This document shows positions 8,735 through 17,079 of a stretch of 64,000 bases of DNA, one piece after another. Each line of letters opens with the position of its first letter. Position 1 is the stretch's first letter. The stretch is taken from the NCBI RefSeq assembly GCF_900302495.1, contig NZ_OMKW01000001.1:434001-498000 (forward strand), written 5' to 3'. This stretch comes from Pontivivens insulae. Lineage in GTDB: Bacteria > Pseudomonadota > Alphaproteobacteria > Rhodobacterales > Rhodobacteraceae. The translations under genes were made by a program, and so were the position numbers. The notes under the pieces are model-generated. The model worked only from the letters and a program-made list of their open reading frames with translations. It did not search any database and was not told the DNA's origin.

Positions 8735-9838
8735 ATGTCGCTCAACAGTTTCGGTCATCTTTTCCGCGTCACAACTTGGGGGGAAAGCCACGGTCCCGCG
8801 CTGGGCGCAACTGTCGATGGTTGCCCACCGGGTGTCGAGGTCTCTGCCGAGATGCTGCAACACTGGCTCGACAAGCGGAAACCGGGAAAAACCAAATTCG
8901 AAACCCAACGCCGAGAGCCTGACGCCGTGAAGATCCTCTCCGGTGTATTCGAAGGCAAGACCACCGGCACACCGATCCAGCTGATGATCGAGAATACCGA
9001 TCAACGCTCAAAGGACTATGGCGATATTGCCGAGACGTTCAGGCCCGGACATGCCGACATTACCTATTGGCAGAAATACGGGATCCGCGACTATCGTGGT
9101 GGTGGCCGCAGCTCTGCACGGGAGACGGCAGCCCGTGTAGCGGCCGGCGGCATCGCCCGCGAAGCACTCAAAACCCTCGCGCCAGACCTACGTATCATAG
9201 GGGGTCTTGTTCAGATGGGTCCGCACAAAGCAGAGTCGCGGAATTGGGACGAAGTTGAAAACAACCCGTTCTGGACCCCCGACGCCGCCGCAGCCGAGCT
9301 TTATGCCACCTATCTCGATGGCATCCGCAAGGCGCACTCTTCTGTCGGTGCCGTGATCGAAGTCGTCGCACAAGGCGTACCGGCCGGCATCGGTGCGCCG
9401 ATTTATGGCAAGCTCGATACGGATCTGGCCGCCGCAATGATGAGCATCAACGCCGTAAAGGGCGTTGAAATTGGGGAAGGCATGGCCGCTGCCGCATTGA
9501 CGGGTGAGCAGAATGCGGACGAAATCGACATGGGCCCGGATGGTCCGGTCTACTCTTCGAACCATGCAGGCGGCATCCTTGGCGGAATCTCGACAGGGCA
9601 GGACGTGGTGGTTCGCTTTGCGGTGAAACCGACCTCCTCGATCCTGACGCCGCGCCGGTCGATCCGCAAAGATGGCTCCTCCACCGAGGTGGTTACGAAA
9701 GGGCGCCATGACCCCTGCGTCGGTATCCGGGCCGTTCCGGTAGGAGAGGCGATGGCCGCTTGTGTCATCCTCGATCACATTCTGCTGCATCGCGGTCAGA
9801 TCGGCCGAAATCAGGGCCCGATCGGAGGGATCGTTTGA
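8735..9838 (+). CDS. aroC: Chorismate synthase
   Basis: 367 residues. It converts 5-enolpyruvylshikimate 3-phosphate to chorismate using reduced FMN, the last shared step of aromatic amino acid synthesis. Signature segments are [10 protein letters not shown] near the N-terminus, [20 protein letters not shown] and [16 protein letters not shown] in the middle, and [18 protein letters not shown] near the C-terminus. The start at 8735 follows an AGGGAGCC ribosome-binding site; the frame is open to 8669 but that part is not conserved. The flavin reductase two genes upstream could in principle supply reduced FMN, but this is speculation. The stop overlaps the next gene. Confidence 0.97.
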   Translation: MSLNSFGHLFRVTTWGESHGPALGATVDGCPPGVEVSAEMLQHWLDKRKPGKTKFETQRREPDAVKILSGVFEGKTTGTPIQLMIENTDQRSKDYGDIAETFRPGHADITYWQKYGIRDYRGGGRSSARETAARVAAGGIAREALKTLAPDLRIIGGLVQMGPHKAESRNWDEVENNPFWTPDAAAAELYATYLDGIRKAHSSVGAVIEVVAQGVPAGIGAPIYGKLDTDLAAAMMSINAVKGVEIGEGMAAAALTGEQNADEIDMGPDGPVYSSNHAGGILGGISTGQDVVVRFAVKPTSSILTPRRSIRKDGSSTEVVTKGRHDPCVGIRAVPVGEAMAACVILDHILLHRGQIGRNQGPIGGIV

Positions 9839-10287
9839 TGAAGCGTCTGCTTGCCCTGCTGGCCCTGCCCCTGCTCGCCGCTTGTGAGCGCGAACCGATC
9901 ATCACCGTGGTGACGGTCCAGGTGGAGCCTGATCGCGTCGTGGAACCTCGTCGCTTTTTCGTTGATGACAACCTGCCTTTCGATCTGACGGAAGGGGCGA
10001 ACATCAACGACATTCCCGCTGACTGGATCGAGCTGTTTTGCACGCTGAGCTGGGAGACACGCCCCGAACCCGTGACCGGCATCCAGCAATGGAACCCGTG
10101 CCTGCGGGCAGACATGTTCAACGATGGCCCTCGCGTCACGCCAGCCCCCACGGCGGCGGTGAGTACGGTTGATGCGGAGTTTCTGCCACCCATCGAGTCT
10201 TTCGACCCCACAGAGTTGCAGCGCCTGCTGGGCGGCGGTCTCGTCGAAAATGCCGATGGCAGTTTCTCGCGCACCGACGGATTCTGA
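9838..10287 (+). CDS. Small predicted lipoprotein, function unknown
   Basis: 149 residues. Residues 1-16 ([16 protein letters not shown]) are a lipoprotein signal with lipobox LAAC, so Cys16 should be lipidated and the protein anchored in the envelope. The rest is acidic, Pro-rich and without a motif I recognise. It begins at the ATG overlapping the aroC stop (TGATG), so it is translationally coupled to aroC; the open frame extends upstream inside aroC but the lipobox fixes this start. Confidence 0.75.
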   Translation: MKRLLALLALPLLAACEREPIITVVTVQVEPDRVVEPRRFFVDDNLPFDLTEGANINDIPADWIELFCTLSWETRPEPVTGIQQWNPCLRADMFNDGPRVTPAPTAAVSTVDAEFLPPIESFDPTELQRLLGGGLVENADGSFSRTDGF

Positions 10288-10404
10288 TCCCTTGCCAGAA
10301 CAATCCTTTCTTGGCTAAAGGGTTGCCACCGCACCTTTGCGGAAAACCGGAGCGTTTATGTTCGAGCTTGTAACCCGCGACTGAGATGTCCCCGTATGGG
10401 ATAT

Positions 10405-10449
10405 CGCCAGCCCGCTGATCCCACCCTGCATGTGCGGGTGCAATTGGCG
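10405..10449 (+). promoter_or_regulatory. Nested inverted repeats upstream of the YjhX-like gene
   Basis: CGCCA (10405-10409) pairs with TGGCG (10445-10449). Inside it CACCC (10422-10426) pairs with GGGTG (10436-10440), with two more GC pairs in the inner loop. The element ends 23 bases before the start at 10473. It could be the operator of an autoregulated toxin operon or an RNA hairpin; the arms are short, so chance is possible. Confidence 0.35.
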
Positions 10450-10472
10450 TGTTTCCAAGCTGAACAAGACCA

Positions 10473-10733
10473 ATGAACATTTCAAAAGACGAACAGCGCG
10501 TCCTGCACGTGCTGTCCCAAGGCGGTGAAATCCGCCACGAGCGCGGCGCAAACGGAAAAATCGAGCGAGTGCGCTGCTTCACCCATGACGGCAATGTGCT
10601 GAGCAACTGCACACTTGCCCTCTTCAGCCGCCTGCGCCGCCGTGGCCTGATCCGCTCCACCGGTGGGAAACCCTATCGCGCCTCGCAATTGGGGCGCAGC
10701 GTCGTGCGCGCGCAACTCGACAACAGGACCTGA
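10473..10733 (+). CDS. yjhX: YjhX family (TopAI-like) toxin
   Basis: 86 residues. The sequence follows the E. coli YjhX pattern closely along its whole length: MNISKDEQRVLHVLSQGG at the start, CTLALFSRLRRRGLI in the middle, and GGKPYRAS and VRAQLDNR at the end. E. coli YjhX (TopAI) is reported to bind and inhibit DNA topoisomerase I, and its neighbour YjhQ, a GNAT protein, counteracts it. Here too a GNAT gene follows after 3 bases. Many alphaproteobacteria carry this family, so toxicity in this host is an inference. Confidence 0.85.
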   Translation: MNISKDEQRVLHVLSQGGEIRHERGANGKIERVRCFTHDGNVLSNCTLALFSRLRRRGLIRSTGGKPYRASQLGRSVVRAQLDNRT

Positions 10734-10736
10734 CTT

Positions 10737-11213
10737 ATGACTTACAACTTAACCCCACGCGCACCGCGCGACGATGAAGCCCCGCAGATCATCAATATCT
10801 GTGCACAAAGTGGCCTGTTCACATCAGAGGAACTTGCGGGTTTCTCCGAACAAATCGCAGCTGACGCGGCGGCTGGAACCCTTGGTGAGCAGTGGCGCGT
10901 GGCCGGGAGGACGGGGATCGAAGCCGCGGCATTCTTCGGGCCGGAGCAGATAGCCGACGGTGTCTGGAACCTGTGGTTCATCGCGGTCCTGCCTGATCGG
11001 CGGGGCAGCGCAATCGGCACGCAACTGATTGCCGATGTCGAGCGGGAGGCTGCAAAGCAGGGCGCGCGCCTGCTCATCGTGGAAACCTCCGGCGATGCGA
11101 ATTTTGCGGCAACACGCCGCTTCTACCGCGCACGGGGCTATGAGGAAGAAGCGAAAATCCGGGATTGGTACGGCGACGGGAGCGATAAGATCATCTTTCG
11201 CAAACGCACGTAG
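10737..11213 (+). CDS. GNAT family N-acetyltransferase, putative YjhQ-like partner
   Basis: 158 residues. The GNAT acetyl-CoA-binding motif A is visible as VLPDRRGSAIGTQLI, followed by helix ADVEREAAKQGARLLIVET and the C-terminal FYRARGYEEEAKI motif B region. It starts 3 bases after the YjhX-like gene, giving the same order as E. coli topAI-yjhQ. By analogy it would be the antitoxin or modifier of the YjhX-like protein; it could also be an unrelated acetyltransferase that is merely co-transcribed. Confidence 0.85.
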   Translation: MTYNLTPRAPRDDEAPQIINICAQSGLFTSEELAGFSEQIAADAAAGTLGEQWRVAGRTGIEAAAFFGPEQIADGVWNLWFIAVLPDRRGSAIGTQLIADVEREAAKQGARLLIVETSGDANFAATRRFYRARGYEEEAKIRDWYGDGSDKIIFRKRT

Positions 11214-11236
11214 CTGCCGCTCATCTGAAACCTCCG

Positions 11237-11265
11237 TTGGCGATTCCAACTGCGGGAGTCGCCAA
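11237..11265. promoter_or_regulatory. 29-bp inverted repeat between the GNAT gene and dctP
   Basis: TTGGCGA (11237-11243) and TCGCCAA (11259-11265) are exact inverted copies. The inner TTCC and GGAG extend the stem to 11 pairs, one of them G-T, around a 7-base loop. No T-run follows on either strand, so it is not a typical intrinsic terminator. It lies 116 bp before dctP and may be an operator for the TRAP operon. Confidence 0.45.
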
Positions 11266-11380
11266 TGGACGCAAAAATGCCCATTTAATGCTGGCAGGAG
11301 GGGTCGTGTTTGCGATTAATGCATCCACGCAGCCAAAGAGCCTGCGCCAGTACCGGTTCCAAGTCAGGAGGACCACCTCG

Positions 11381-12415
11381 ATGAAACGCAAATCCATTCT
11401 CGGGGCCGTCAGTGCGGCCGCCATGCTCGCCCTCAGCGCCAGCACGGCCGCAGCACAGGAATACACTCTGAAACTGCATCAGTTCCTGCCTGCGCAGGCC
11501 AACGTTCCGGCATCAATCCTCGATGTCTGGGCGGACAATGTTGAAGAGGCGTCCGAGGGCCGGATCGAGATTGAGCGTTATCCCTCGATGCAACTGGGGG
11601 GCACCCCTCCGGGGCTGATGGATCAGGCCATTGATGGTGTGGCCGACATCATCTGGACTGTCGTGGGCTATACGCCAGGCCGCTTCCCGTCGACCGAGGT
11701 GTTCGAATTGCCCTTCTTCGTCGAGGACGCCGGCGCCGCCTCATCCGCCTTCTGGCAGATGTATGAGACGCGGATGCAGGAGGAATTCTCCGACGTCCAC
11801 ATCCTCGGCACCTGGGTTCACGGGCCGGGCGTTATCCACGCCGCCGAGCCGGTGGAGGTTCCGTCCGACATGAACGGGCTGAAGATCCGCGGCGCATCCC
11901 GCCAGGTCAACGCATTGCTGCAAGAGCTGGGCGCAGAGCCCGTGGGCATGCCCGTTCCGGCCGTCCCCGAGGCGCTGTCGCGTGGCGTGATCGACGGCAC
12001 GACAATTCCGTGGGAAGTGACCGGCGCGCTGCGCACGTCTGAACTGGTCGAGTTTCATACCGAATTCACGGGTAACATGCTCTACACCGTGACCTTTGTG
12101 CTTGCGATGAACAACGATGCCTATGCAGAACTGCCCGCAGACCTGCAGCAAGTCATCGATGATAATTCCGGTCTGGAATTCTCTATCTTCGCGGGCAACA
12201 CGATGGTGGCCTTCGATGGCCCGGCACGCGATATTGCGGTCGAGAATGGCAACGAGATCTTCACCCTGGATGAAGCGCAATCCGCGCTTTGGGCCGAGAC
12301 GGCTCAACCCGTCTACGCCGCTTGGCTGGCAGATATGGAAGAACGTGGCATCGACGGCCAGGCCCTCATTGACGAGGCCCGCGCCCTGATGGACGCCTAC
12401 GAGCCCGCCGAATAA
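11381..12415 (+). CDS. dctP: TRAP transporter substrate-binding protein DctP
   Basis: 344 residues; ATG 11381 follows a strong CAGGAGGA site. Residues 1-25 are a signal peptide ending ASTAAA, so the protein is periplasmic. It captures a small organic acid and passes it to the DctQ/DctM membrane pair. The conserved stretch with the ligand-binding Arg appears as GLKIRGASRQVNALLQELG, followed by VPEALSRGVIDGTTIPWE. The substrate cannot be read from the sequence; carboxylates are usual. It is the first gene of a three-gene operon. Confidence 0.93.
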   Translation: MKRKSILGAVSAAAMLALSASTAAAQEYTLKLHQFLPAQANVPASILDVWADNVEEASEGRIEIERYPSMQLGGTPPGLMDQAIDGVADIIWTVVGYTPGRFPSTEVFELPFFVEDAGAASSAFWQMYETRMQEEFSDVHILGTWVHGPGVIHAAEPVEVPSDMNGLKIRGASRQVNALLQELGAEPVGMPVPAVPEALSRGVIDGTTIPWEVTGALRTSELVEFHTEFTGNMLYTVTFVLAMNNDAYAELPADLQQVIDDNSGLEFSIFAGNTMVAFDGPARDIAVENGNEIFTLDEAQSALWAETAQPVYAAWLADMEERGIDGQALIDEARALMDAYEPAE

Positions 12416-12472
12416 CCTCAGCTGGGCCGCCCTCGCTTTTGGCTGCCCGTCCTGCCGATCGGACGACATGAA

Positions 12473-13018
12473 ATGCATCACATGTTGATGACACTTTCGC
12501 GGCGCATGGCAGTGATCGGCGGGCTGGTGCTGGGTGCACTGGTTCTACTGACAGTCATTTCGGTTGCAGGCCGCCTGCTCAACGGCGCCCTGCATGGCGC
12601 ATTCTGGCAGGGGACTGCGCCAGAATTGGCAAACGCACTGCTTTCTTTTGGCATCGGGCCGATCAACGGGGACGTGGAGCTAACGGAAGTCGGCATCGCT
12701 TTCGCGATCGTCTCGTTTCTGCCGCTTTGTCATATTGCCGGTGCGCACGCGACAGTCGATGTCTTCGCCAGTCGCTTCCCCCCGTTTGTTGCCAACATTC
12801 TGGCAAGGATCACCGCAATGATCTTCGCAGCCACAATGGTGCTGATCACGGTGCAGTTCTTTCAGGGTACCTTCAGCAAGGCGCGCAGCGGTCAGACAAC
12901 ATTCCTGATCGAATTTCCGATCTGGTGGGCCTATGCCGCCTGTCTTCCCGGCCTCTGCCTCGCCACTGCTGTCTCAGTCTACCTGGCCGTGCGCGCACCC
13001 ACAGGGCATCAGCAATGA
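12473..13018 (+). CDS. dctQ: TRAP transporter small permease DctQ
   Basis: 181 residues with four hydrophobic segments (about residues 12-33, 72-95, 105-130, 145-170), the DctQ topology. It is the small membrane subunit that pairs with DctM. It starts 57 bases after dctP; ATG 12482 is a possible alternative start because no clear ribosome-binding site decides between them. Its stop overlaps the dctM start (ATGA). Confidence 0.9.
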   Translation: MHHMLMTLSRRMAVIGGLVLGALVLLTVISVAGRLLNGALHGAFWQGTAPELANALLSFGIGPINGDVELTEVGIAFAIVSFLPLCHIAGAHATVDVFASRFPPFVANILARITAMIFAATMVLITVQFFQGTFSKARSGQTTFLIEFPIWWAYAACLPGLCLATAVSVYLAVRAPTGHQQ

Positions 13019-14508
13019 CCGATCTCGCCATCGGCATCGCCAGCTTCCCGGCTCTGCTGTTGCTGATCTTTCTGCGTGTTCCAATCGGTCTTTCGATGTT
13101 TCTGACCGGGTTGGTTGGGCTGGTCCTTGTCACCGGTGACACCACCGTCCCCTTCGCCCGGCTAAAGGCGGAGACCTTCTCAACCTTCTCCAGCTACTCG
13201 CTCTCCATCATCCCGATGTTCCTGTTGATGGGTCATTTCGCGACCCTCGGCGGTATGAGCCAGGCGTTGTTCAAAGCCGCGGAAAGTTGGCTGGGTCACA
13301 GGCGTGGCGGCGTGGCGATGGCAGCGGTTGGGGCCTGCGGGGGATTCGGGGCGATCTGCGGCTCGTCTCTTGCCACTGCGGCCACGATGGGCCGCGTGGC
13401 CCTGCCGGAATTGCGGCGCTATGGCTACGATGGCGGATTCTCAACCGCCACCCTCGCAGCAGGCGGAACGCTCGGCATCCTGATCCCGCCGTCGGTGGTG
13501 CTGGTCATCTATGCCATCCTGACAGAACAGAACATCGCCAAACTGTTTCTGGCGGCGTTCATTCCGGGCCTTCTGGCGGCATTGGGCTACATCCTCGCAA
13601 TTTCAATCTATGTCCGGCTCAATCCGAACTCTTCGGGTGTTAAGGCACGCCTGCCCTACGCAGCCCGCCTGCGCGCGTTGCTGGACGTTTGGCCGGTTTT
13701 GTTGGTCTTCGGCTTGGTCGTGGGCGGCATCTATCGCGGCTGGTTCACGCCCACCGAAGGGGCGGCAGTCGGCGCATTCGGCACTGGCCTGATCGCGTGG
13801 TTCGGGGGCGGCCTCACCCGCACCGCTCTCGTCGAAAGCTTCACCACCACGGCGAAATCGACGGGTATGATCTTTTTCATCATCTTCGGGGCCGCCTTCT
13901 ACAACGGATTTCTGGCGCTAACACAGGTCCCACAGGAACTGGCGGGTTTCGTGGGTGCTCAGGGGCTCAGCCCCATGCTTGTCCTGATCCTCATCCTGAT
14001 TTTCTATCTCTTGCTGGGATGCCTGATGGACAGCCTGTCGATGATCCTGCTGACCATCCCGATCTTCTGGCCGGTTGTTCAAGGTCTGGACATCAGCTTC
14101 ATCACGATGGTGGATCTACAGACGACGCGGCTTGATGCGATGCTCGCCGATGGGGCCGAGATTGCCCCAGCATTGCTGGCCGAAGCACGCGATTTGCTCG
14201 CCCAGGGCGTTGAGTTGACCCGCGAACAAACGCGCGAGCTTGGCTTGCGCGGCGCGACAAACGGCGCGCTGAACCGCGCAAATGCAGAGCTTGTGGCCAT
14301 CTGGTTCGGCATCATCGTGCTGATCGTCGTCGAAGTCGGCCTGATCACGCCGCCCGTGGGGATGAACCTGTTCGTCATAAATGCAATGGACCGCGACACT
14401 CCGATCACGCACACCTACCGCGCCGTCCTATACTTCGTCGCATCCGACCTCATCCGCGTGGCCGTTCTGCTGGCATTCCCCGCGATCACGCTGGTTCTGA
14501 TTTGGTAG
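13015..14508 (+). CDS. dctM: TRAP transporter large permease DctM, with inserted loop
   Basis: 497 residues, an Na+- or H+-driven symporter subunit of the inner membrane. Start 13015 overlaps the dctQ stop; the frame is open upstream inside dctQ. Typical DctM segments include FGAICGSSLATAATMG, GTLGILIPPSVVLVIYAI and VGLITPPVGMNLFVIN. Most DctM proteins have about 430 residues; here a hydrophilic stretch of about 58 residues (roughly 365-422, with ARDLLAQGVELTREQTREL) is inserted between two late membrane helices. The 3' end overlaps the convergent ligase gene by 23 bases. Confidence 0.93.
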   Translation: MTDLAIGIASFPALLLLIFLRVPIGLSMFLTGLVGLVLVTGDTTVPFARLKAETFSTFSSYSLSIIPMFLLMGHFATLGGMSQALFKAAESWLGHRRGGVAMAAVGACGGFGAICGSSLATAATMGRVALPELRRYGYDGGFSTATLAAGGTLGILIPPSVVLVIYAILTEQNIAKLFLAAFIPGLLAALGYILAISIYVRLNPNSSGVKARLPYAARLRALLDVWPVLLVFGLVVGGIYRGWFTPTEGAAVGAFGTGLIAWFGGGLTRTALVESFTTTAKSTGMIFFIIFGAAFYNGFLALTQVPQELAGFVGAQGLSPMLVLILILIFYLLLGCLMDSLSMILLTIPIFWPVVQGLDISFITMVDLQTTRLDAMLADGAEIAPALLAEARDLLAQGVELTREQTRELGLRGATNGALNRANAELVAIWFGIIVLIVVEVGLITPPVGMNLFVINAMDRDTPITHTYRAVLYFVASDLIRVAVLLAFPAITLVLIW

Positions 14509-15670
14509 CCATTCGACCGCGAGTTGAGGACCAATCTGCATACTTCGCCGGACGCGTCGCAAAACCAAAAGTTATGACGAGCGTCGCCTGCCACCACCCC
14601 TGCCAGAAGCTATGCCCGACAGAAGACAACGCTAGTGCGGCGACAACGAAGCCGAGAAGCAGTGCCCGTCCTCGTCCGAAGTTTACAACGTTTCGATAGG
14701 CAACAATTGCAAGCGCTCCAAACAAGGGGACCGCAAAGAACCCAACTCCCAACCACATTTCTAGGAAGAAATTATGCGGATGGGTCCATGGTATCGGATA
14801 TCCTTCTATGATCATTCTAGCATCAGGGGTGCCTTCTACGCCCCAACCCCAGGGTAAGCCCTCTTTCACCAATTCCGCGCTGCTTACCCAAATTCCTATT
14901 CTATGGGTTGCTGACATCGCGTGGCTCAACTCAGTCTGCAAGAAACCACTATCGACAAATATCGAAGAACCATTCGCCGCCAGCCATGGCGCACTGAAGG
15001 CAAAAAGTGCTGTGAGCAAGAAGATGCCGGTTGCAACATACCTGAAGGCTACTCCAGCAAATCCAGTCACCAAAAGGCAAAGTAGATAGGCCAGTTGCGC
15101 GCTCTGCGAGTCACTCGCAAAGCAAACGACGCCTGAAGAAAACAAGATCACTAGAACCAGTGGTTTTGATTGGACTCCGTCGCGAAAAAGGCGAATTGCA
15201 ATAGCGGCTCCGGAAAACAAATGGACGATTGCGCTCTGGTTCACTCTTTCAAAGCCGGCAAATCCTTCATGCAACACTGGTAAGGCTATAATCGCAACAC
15301 CGCTTAAGATATGGAGGCCAGTCAACAAAGTGAGACCGCGGTCCGTTGCGGGTATAGCAGGTGCCGCAACAAGAACCCAGCCGGCGAGAATGACGGTGCC
15401 GAATCGAAAAGGCTCTGTAATCAAACCAGTTCCAAGCGGATTGAGATAAGGAACCAGCACGTGAGTTGCGGCGATTCCCAAGGCTAGTCCTAAAAAGGGC
15501 GGCATAGGGCTCAAGCGCACTAACTTATATTGGCCGGTGATTACGACATATCCCAGCACAATCAACAACAGGATTGGACCCGCTTTGCTTGAAATCGGGG
15601 CGGTAATGCAAAGCCCCGCAACAAGCAAACTGAAAGCATCAGGCATGGCTGATCTGTCACGGTCGTTCAA
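14486..15670 (-). CDS. O-antigen ligase/polymerase family membrane protein
   Basis: 394 residues with about ten hydrophobic helices. The loop WTHPHNFFLEMWLGVGF, with the conserved His, is the mark of the Wzy_C/WaaL family, which either polymerises repeat units or moves a finished glycan from lipid carrier to acceptor in the periplasm. It is the last gene of the leftward block that begins at 19365. ATG 15646 is an alternative start. Base composition is visibly less GC-rich than in the TRAP operon next to it, and this marks the left edge of the glycan locus. A second such protein lies at 39414, so ligase and polymerase may be split between the two. Confidence 0.8.
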   Translation of the reverse strand: MNDRDRSAMPDAFSLLVAGLCITAPISSKAGPILLLIVLGYVVITGQYKLVRLSPMPPFLGLALGIAATHVLVPYLNPLGTGLITEPFRFGTVILAGWVLVAAPAIPATDRGLTLLTGLHILSGVAIIALPVLHEGFAGFERVNQSAIVHLFSGAAIAIRLFRDGVQSKPLVLVILFSSGVVCFASDSQSAQLAYLLCLLVTGFAGVAFRYVATGIFLLTALFAFSAPWLAANGSSIFVDSGFLQTELSHAMSATHRIGIWVSSAELVKEGLPWGWGVEGTPDARMIIEGYPIPWTHPHNFFLEMWLGVGFFAVPLFGALAIVAYRNVVNFGRGRALLLGFVVAALALSSVGHSFWQGWWQATLVITFGFATRPAKYADWSSTRGRMATKSEPA

Positions 15671-15688
15671 CGCAGGTCTCTCATAGGG

Positions 15689-15717
15689 GCGGCTGTTGGT
15701 TCAGCCGCTTTTGCTTT
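15689..15717 (+). terminator. Terminator-like hairpin with T-run on the plus strand
   Basis: GCGGCTG (15689-15695) pairs perfectly with CAGCCGC (15702-15708) around a 6-base loop and is followed by TTTTGCTTT. This is an intrinsic-terminator shape for plus-strand transcription, yet all genes between 14508 and 19512 read leftward. For the leftward operon it would be a plain hairpin between the C-methyltransferase and ligase genes. Confidence 0.5.
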
Positions 15718-15771
15718 GTCGCCCGTGTCCGTAGGGCGCAAATCGGACGCCCACGATCATTGGGGGTGATG

Positions 15772-17001
15772 TCAGTTGAAGTCGCTGCTTTCGATCAAGT
15801 CGACAATCTGGCCCTCATATCCACGCCCGCGCAGGTATGCTTGGATCTCGCTTGAAATGTGCCAAGCAAAATTCACAAGGACGGGTGGTTTCTGCACCAA
15901 CTGCTCAAATGCATCGTCCGAGCGAATTGGTATGCGGGTGCCTGGCACATAGTGACCAATCTTCATAGAACCAGGTTTCTCATAGCAGCACTCGATGAGG
16001 TCCGTGTCTAGTTCCAGCAACTTGACGAGAATCGCGGCACGTCCGGGAAATGCCTTTGCCGGCAATGGTCCGTGGTCAGCAGCAAGGGCCGCCAGCTGTG
16101 CGCGCTTACATGCCTTCCACTGCTCGACATTGCGGTTGAGCGTCGAGAACCGGGCCGCGAACTGAGCCTCTCGAGCATCGATTTCATCAAGCAGGATCGT
16201 GCCGTCCGTCGGCCGGTTTGTCATGAACACCCGAATATTGCCGCCATAACGCGACGGGAAATTCACGTCTGCGATCGAGACACCGAGGTTCTGCGCAATG
16301 TGCTGGAATGAAGCGAAGCTGTAGGTACGCGGGTGCTCGTGGTAAAATGTATCAAATTGGTTGAGGTCCAGCACCGCGCCAAGATAGTGGTTTTCTACCA
16401 CCAGAACCGTGCGATCAGACATTAGCACCTTCATAGCACGCAGAACACCACTCAGATCCTCGATATGCGCGAAAACGTTGGTGAACGTGATGAAGTCGGG
16501 CTGTCCGTGGGACTCTACAATGCGTGCTGCGACCTCTTCAGACAAGTAGTCCTGATAGATCTGGTGACCCCGCCCTTCAGCGTCCGTCGCAGCACTAGTT
16601 GGCTCGATACCTATCCCTTGCGCCCCGTGGCGCGCAAATGCGTCAAGCAGACTACCATCGTTGCAACCGATGTCGACCACGGTCGCATTTGCTAGATCAC
16701 CAAACTTAGTGGCGCAGTCCGCGGCAAGTTGGCGCATTCCGTCCAGGACATCTGACGTGAACCTCGAACGGTAGTGATAGCTGATCGGAAACAAATCGTG
16801 CTTTGGCACCTGATAACGCTGATGCGCTGTGCGACAGTTCTTACAATACAGAATGTCAATAGGGTATTCGGCACACTGGCGCGCATCGCCCACCTCGACA
16901 AGGTCGTCACACATCGGATGAAGGCCCAAGTCAAGCACTGCGTCCAGCTCCGTCGAGCCGCAGACTTCGCATTTCGAAATCTCTAGGGTTTCACCCAACA
17001 T
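15772..17001 (-). CDS. Sugar C-methyltransferase (TylC3/NovU type), SAM-dependent
   Basis: 409 residues from ATG 17001, chosen because AAGGA lies 7 bases upstream; the frame is open to 17073. Three parts are visible. An N-terminal zinc-binding domain has paired Cys (CEVCG, YCKNCR). A Rossmann SAM-binding domain has VVDIGCNDGSLLDAF. A C-terminal domain ends in HYVPGTRIPI. The QFDTFYHEHP segment matches the catalytic Y-H-E-H of enzymes that methylate C-3 of a 4-keto deoxysugar nucleotide. The Gly-rich loop that usually begins the C-terminal domain is altered (FPGRAAILVKL). The CDP-sugar genes at 33108-36352 could supply its substrate, 16 kb away. Confidence 0.85.
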   Translation of the reverse strand: MLGETLEISKCEVCGSTELDAVLDLGLHPMCDDLVEVGDARQCAEYPIDILYCKNCRTAHQRYQVPKHDLFPISYHYRSRFTSDVLDGMRQLAADCATKFGDLANATVVDIGCNDGSLLDAFARHGAQGIGIEPTSAATDAEGRGHQIYQDYLSEEVAARIVESHGQPDFITFTNVFAHIEDLSGVLRAMKVLMSDRTVLVVENHYLGAVLDLNQFDTFYHEHPRTYSFASFQHIAQNLGVSIADVNFPSRYGGNIRVFMTNRPTDGTILLDEIDAREAQFAARFSTLNRNVEQWKACKRAQLAALAADHGPLPAKAFPGRAAILVKLLELDTDLIECCYEKPGSMKIGHYVPGTRIPIRSDDAFEQLVQKPPVLVNFAWHISSEIQAYLRGRGYEGQIVDLIESSDFN

Positions 17002-17079
17002 CACCTGTTCCTTCATGGTTGCGGTCCCGCACGTCACCGCTGTTGCATACGTCAGTGATACGGGCTTGTTCAAGCGGTC

